A stretch of 64,000 nucleotides of DNA from Umbilicaria muhlenbergii (lineage: Eukaryota > Ascomycota > Lecanoromycetes > Umbilicariales > Umbilicariaceae): NCBI GenBank assembly GCA_000611775.1, contig KK106983.1, positions 2,414,808 through 2,478,807 of the forward strand. The letters run 5' to 3'. This document shows positions 59,627 to 64,000 of this stretch, in pieces (position 1 is the first letter of the stretch; each line of letters begins with the position of its first letter). The position numbers and the translations under genes were made by a program. The notes below the pieces were generated by a model. It worked only from the letters and a program-made list of their open reading frames with translations, was not told the origin of the DNA and did not search any database.

Positions 59627-62600
59627 GATGACAAAATATCATATTAAATATCATTCTTTTGTTGTATCAATGTAGTCAGGTATGTTAATTAATTATAATG
59701 TTTAATAATTGATTAATTTCTCATGCTGCTGTTTCTTATTAATTATTATTAACATTCTTCATATCTCCTGCAGCTGCTCCTCAACATGAGTCTCATGACT
59801 TTTATAATGAAGTGATTAATGTTAATTCAGTAATTCTGAGGAACTCATTCAGGCTCTTGCTGTTTTATTAAAAAATTATGCTCATGCTTTCTGCATCCTC
59901 AATGCTCATCAATCTCATCATTATCAGGAGTGTGTTGAACCTTATGAGTTACACAACATTAAAGAGATGAGATTAAAGGCTTTATCAAATAATAAAGAAG
60001 AATATGAGACAGCAGATGATTAAATAATAATGAAATTATAATGATAATGATATTGTCTTTTTCTCCTTCACTTTACTGATGAGTCATCTTTTTTAATGAA
60101 CTTATCAGGATCATGCAGAGCTCATCATGCAAATATGATGATCAAGAGATTAATTTTAAGAAGACAAGTATTTAATGATGAGCTGAGAACATATGTAAGA
60201 TGTCAAGCCTCAGCTGAGGCACATTAAGCTTAATCAGGTACTAACATGCACCATTGAAATATTAAATGCTTAAATTAATAATTAATATTTAAATGCTGTT
60301 ATGCTTCTGACATTATTCTTCTCTCTGAAAAAGTATCATTTGTGACACTGTTATTGCCGTCTGAACTCTTGAAAACCTCAAAGACTTCAATTTCATGAGG
60401 TGCTGAAGGCCTCAGATGCAGCTTGATATAATATTTTCACATGAAAAAGAGATTTCAAAGGAAATTAACAGTCTGAAACTTTCAGTATTTTTTGTCATTG
60501 ACAACAATTGATGCTGAAGGAGGTGTTTAATTGTGAATCCTCATGATAATATGTAATCTCACATGATATGACATCCTCATGTGTTGACTGACATGAAGTG
60601 ATTTTAGTATATTTTTCACCTCATAGTTGACATCCTTCTGATGTTTATTCACTTTCACTTTCATGAATTTCATGCTTTTTTTCAACTGCTGCTTACTGAA
60701 ATTCAGAATTTCTTACATATGAGTTGTTATGTCTTTCACCTTCACTGACTGAAGTTGCTCACGTGTGAATTCATAGGTAGTAGTGTCAGAGTTGAAGCTC
60801 ATGCATGAATGAAAGCCTTTGTTGAGGTAAAAAGGTGAGAGTGAGGTCACTGAAAAGTGAATGTTATTATCAGTTCAAAGATCTTGTTTAACACCTTGAT
60901 TAACTCATTCTTAAGTAATTATGAATACTTGCTTGATTAAGTTCTCTTTCACTTCTCTCACATGTATTTTCACACAGTTCAAGATTATATTCACCTTGTC
61001 ATTAATCTTGCCTGTTCAGAAGATGACCTGAAAGTTGAACTCTGATAAAATATTTAAGTATTTAACTTGACATCATATTAATTTCTTCTCCTTCATGAAG
61101 GTCTTCAGGGTCTGATGATTAATGAAAACTTATATGAGCAAGTCAATGTGTTCAAGTTCAGAACATCAGTGTTTAAAACAGTGAATAATAATCAGAAGTT
61201 TTTTATCATAAATGTGATAATTACATTCTGCTGATATCATGCTCTTGTTGTAGAACATCACTGAGTGAAGGATTTCCTCATTATCATATTGAGAGAAGAT
61301 ATTATTTATCACAAGGTCAGAAGTATCTGTCTTTAAGATGATTTAACAATTAAGGTCAAAGTGTCTTAATACAGAGACTTTTATAATGACTTGCTTGATG
61401 TCAGGACTATGCAGATTATGAATTAATGCATGTGTTTTAACAGCTGACATTTAACTACAGAGAAGAATTTTAGTCTAAGAAGCAAAAGAAAGAAAAAGCA
61501 TGAAGATTAAAGTCTTTATGTGCATATTAAGCTCACTAATCTAATCACTGCTAACTCAATCAGTCATTCAGTTCAGTACATCATTTGAATTGTTCAGTTC
61601 AATTTAATGTACATCATTCAGTTCAGTTCAACATACAGGTGTAAACCTGACATTACTTTCTTCTTTATTTAGTGAGCTTTATAAGCTGATCATTTACTTT
61701 TCTGCCTTATCATTAATGTAATCAGTGATTCAGTCAGCTTATTTGAGTACCTTTCATGAAATGCCTCTTTCAGTTCAGGTGAGTGTTCAAACCCCTTAAT
61801 GTTATATCAAGTCTTGTTAAATGAATATTCTTTTTATGTCATTCTGTATTATAATCAGTTTCTTCATCAACAGCTGTCATTAATTTGTTCAACTTCTCAT
61901 TTTAGTTCAGCCTGTTCAGTTATTACAGGTGGTGATGATGACTTAATTTATTCAAGTAAAGAATTATTTGCAGTGAGTTGAAGTAAAAATGTATGAAAAA
62001 TCAGATGTATTTTCATTGATTCAGGCAGTTCAAGTTCATATGTTTAAGTTGATACTTTTTTCTTGATTTAAAAAGGTTCTTTATTCTTGTGATTTAACTT
62101 TTTGAATAAGTGAGTCATTTGAATGTTTTTTATTAATAATTATATTAAGTCTTTTACTTGATATGCTGAGGTCAACATTTAAATTCAGTTTGTAAAGTCT
62201 TTCTGTTGAAGTTGTGCTGCTGTCATGTTCTCTTATAACATTGCATGTAAAACCTTCATATGATTCATTATGAAATCAGCTTTTTCCTTCAGAATTTATT
62301 CTCTTGTCAGCAGAGGTAAGGTGATTGATTATTTAAGATTAAAGCTCATTCAAGAGTGATATTCTTTATTTGCAAAAAATGATAAAACTTTGATGAAGTC
62401 AGAATCTGCATTGTTGGCTGTAAACTTAATCATTAATAATCATTTTGCTCAGTCATCCTGCTGATAGTTCACAAATGCTTTAAGATATCATTTAACATTT
62501 GCATTTACATTTTCAGACTGTCCGTTTGTCTCAGGATGAAAAGCAGTTGAAGGTTTTAATTTAATTAAAAGTTGTTCACATAAGTACTTTCAGAGTAATG

Positions 62601-64000
62601 CTACAAATTGTGATCCTCAGTCTGATGTAATTGTCTGTGGTAATTCATGAAATCTTCATATATTTTAAAGCAAGAGTTTAATAATGTATTTAATTAATGT
62701 TCCCTCTTCTTTATCTGTTGAGCAAGAGATATAATGTCTTTCCTTAATTAATCTGCAAATGACTGTCAGGATTATGTTGAATCCTTCACTTTTAAATAAC
62801 TCAATAATTAAATCAAGTGAAATATCTTGTCATGAGTGACTTGAAATTGAAAGTGATTTCAGAGCTTCTTAATACTGCTCATTCATGTTCTTTGTTCAGC
62901 AGCAGATGTGACAGTTTTAAATAAAATGACTGATTATTTAATTCATTCAAGGTTAGTAGTAGGAGCATACAAGCAGTTTCAGAGTCTTTCAATGTTTAAT
63001 ATGTTTTATTATCAGTTGTTCATGAGCTTCCTGAATTAATTATTATCATAATTTATTCTGATTCAGATCATTATCAATGCCTGAGACTTATATACATTCT
63101 TGATAAAGCAGTCAGCCTGTGTTCTCAGTGCAGTTACTGAGAGAGATCTTTGTTGAATGTCTTGTCTCAGTTCATAATAAGTTTAAAATTTCCTGGCAGA
63201 AATCATCTGCTTTCACATAATAAGTAATCAACTCATTTAAAGTTTCATTCAAGGCCTGTTCAGTTGATTCATTCAGGGCCTGTTCAGTTGATTCATTCAA
63301 GGCTTGTTCAGCTGATTTTAAAAGCTGAGAAGCTTTTTTCTTTTGTTCAATAATGATATATGAGTTTAAGCAGCAACTCAGTAGCATGATTTAAGATTAA
63401 TATTGTAATCACTCATCATCTTCATTCTTTTTTAGTTGATCACCTGAGTGTTTAATAAGTGCATTCACCTTTTCATTTTCCTTGCCTGTTCAGTAGGTGA
63501 TCACAAAGTTGAATTATAAGAGAAATTCAGCTCATCTGACTTATCTGTGAGTCAGTTTCTTGATCATCATAAAGTACTTCAGGATCTTATGATCAGTTAA
63601 AATTTAAATCAGATCCTCTGTTTCTGCTAATTCAATGCATCATTTTTTTAAACTTTAAATGATAGTCAACAATTCCTTGTCATAGATTTCATAATTGTAT
63701 TCAGCTGATATAAGTTTCTTAAAGAAAAATGTCATTGAATGCATTAATTTTTAATCATCTTTCTGAGATAATACTCCTGTGGATATCAGATTAGATGAAT
63801 CACATTTAAGATAACATGTTCAGATTCAGTCAAAGTGTTGTAATACTGACATGTTAATCAATCAGTTCTTTAATTCATTAAAGGCTTGAAGACACTGTTC
63901 AATTTATATATTAAAGAGTATGTTCTTGCCTGTCAGTCTGATTAAAAGCTTTGTGATTTTGAAATATCTCTCTATGAATCATCAGTAGAAGTTACAAAAA
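59627..64000 (-). mobile_element. Remains of further Ty3/gypsy element(s), running off the right edge
   Basis: Minus-strand pol fragments are recognisable: RNase H-like at ~60.9-61.35 kb, a chromodomain-like end near 61.7-61.8 kb, an integrase core near 62.5 kb (FHPET..GQSE), RNase H again near 63.4-63.7 kb, and the start of an RT region beyond 63.8 kb. Two RNase H regions in this order imply at least two elements or a truncated one nested against another. No LTR pair can be closed within the window. All are fossils with many breaks. Confidence 0.7.
63246..63317. repeat. 24-bp tandem repeat x3
   Basis: Three adjacent copies of a 24-bp unit containing AAGGCCTGTTCAGTTGATT lie inside the degenerate retroelement. 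Read on the minus strand they give an 8-residue repeat (EQALNEST). Confidence 0.9.

Overview
The window is nuclear DNA of a filamentous ascomycete (Pezizomycotina). The left 36 kb carries compact genes with many 45-80 nt GT-AG introns. Its gene families are typical of moulds: ROM2 with DEP-DH-PH-CNH, SHO1, dynactin RO-10, VMA11 and the TCD/CsdL dehydratase. I cannot name the genus from sequence alone.

Positions 1-36,000 form a gene-rich compartment of balanced base composition. I could reconstruct 17 protein genes by matching splice sites to reading-phase, and reading phase closes through every junction except where noted. In order: (-) acyl-CoA synthetase (5' part only), (-) PKA-like AGC kinase, (-) V-ATPase proteolipid Vma11, (+) Rho1-GEF Rom2, a 657-bp MITE, (+) PQ-loop transporter, (-) Ppn2-like metallophosphatase, (-) HCxxGKDR protein phosphatase, (-) dynein light intermediate chain, (+) Ist3/Snu17 splicing factor, (-) small secreted protein, (+) DUF4336 protein, (+) tRNA t6A dehydratase, (-) Sho1, (-) dynactin p24/RO-10, (+) Avt-type vacuolar amino-acid transporter, (-) mitochondrial ribosomal S16, (+) NAD(P)HX epimerase. 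Functional themes are cell-wall integrity and osmosensing (Rom2, Sho1), nutrient signalling (PKA-like kinase), vacuole physiology (Vma11, PQ-loop, Avt, Ppn2-like) and dynein/dynactin transport (LIC and RO-10 about 10 kb apart). These are ordinary euchromatic neighbours, not an obvious cluster.

Base composition changes abruptly at about 36.1-36.2 kb. From there to 64,000 the DNA is AT-rich and packed with decayed Ty3/gypsy-type LTR retrotransposons, probably chromoviruses. Three elements can be delimited exactly by equal-length LTR pairs and 5-bp target-site duplications: A (36,679-44,178, minus), C (44,496-51,564, plus) and D (52,346-59,179, minus). All three are nested inside an older ~0.4-kb repeat pair, B. 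A fourth, fold-back insert sits inside A. Remains of at least one more gypsy element run off the right edge. All are fossils with many breaks. The decay looks dominated by loss of CpG (excess TG/CA, and TGA/TCA words) rather than by the TpA excess of textbook RIP.

I found no clearly new molecular system. The most interesting points are a candidate GA-AG intron (or alternative first exon) in the NAD(P)HX epimerase gene, two GC-AG introns, 13- and 18-nt exons in VMA11, the MITE with an inner hairpin, the reconstructable nesting order, and an unexplained antisense open stretch with an acidic tail in the 3' part of element D.
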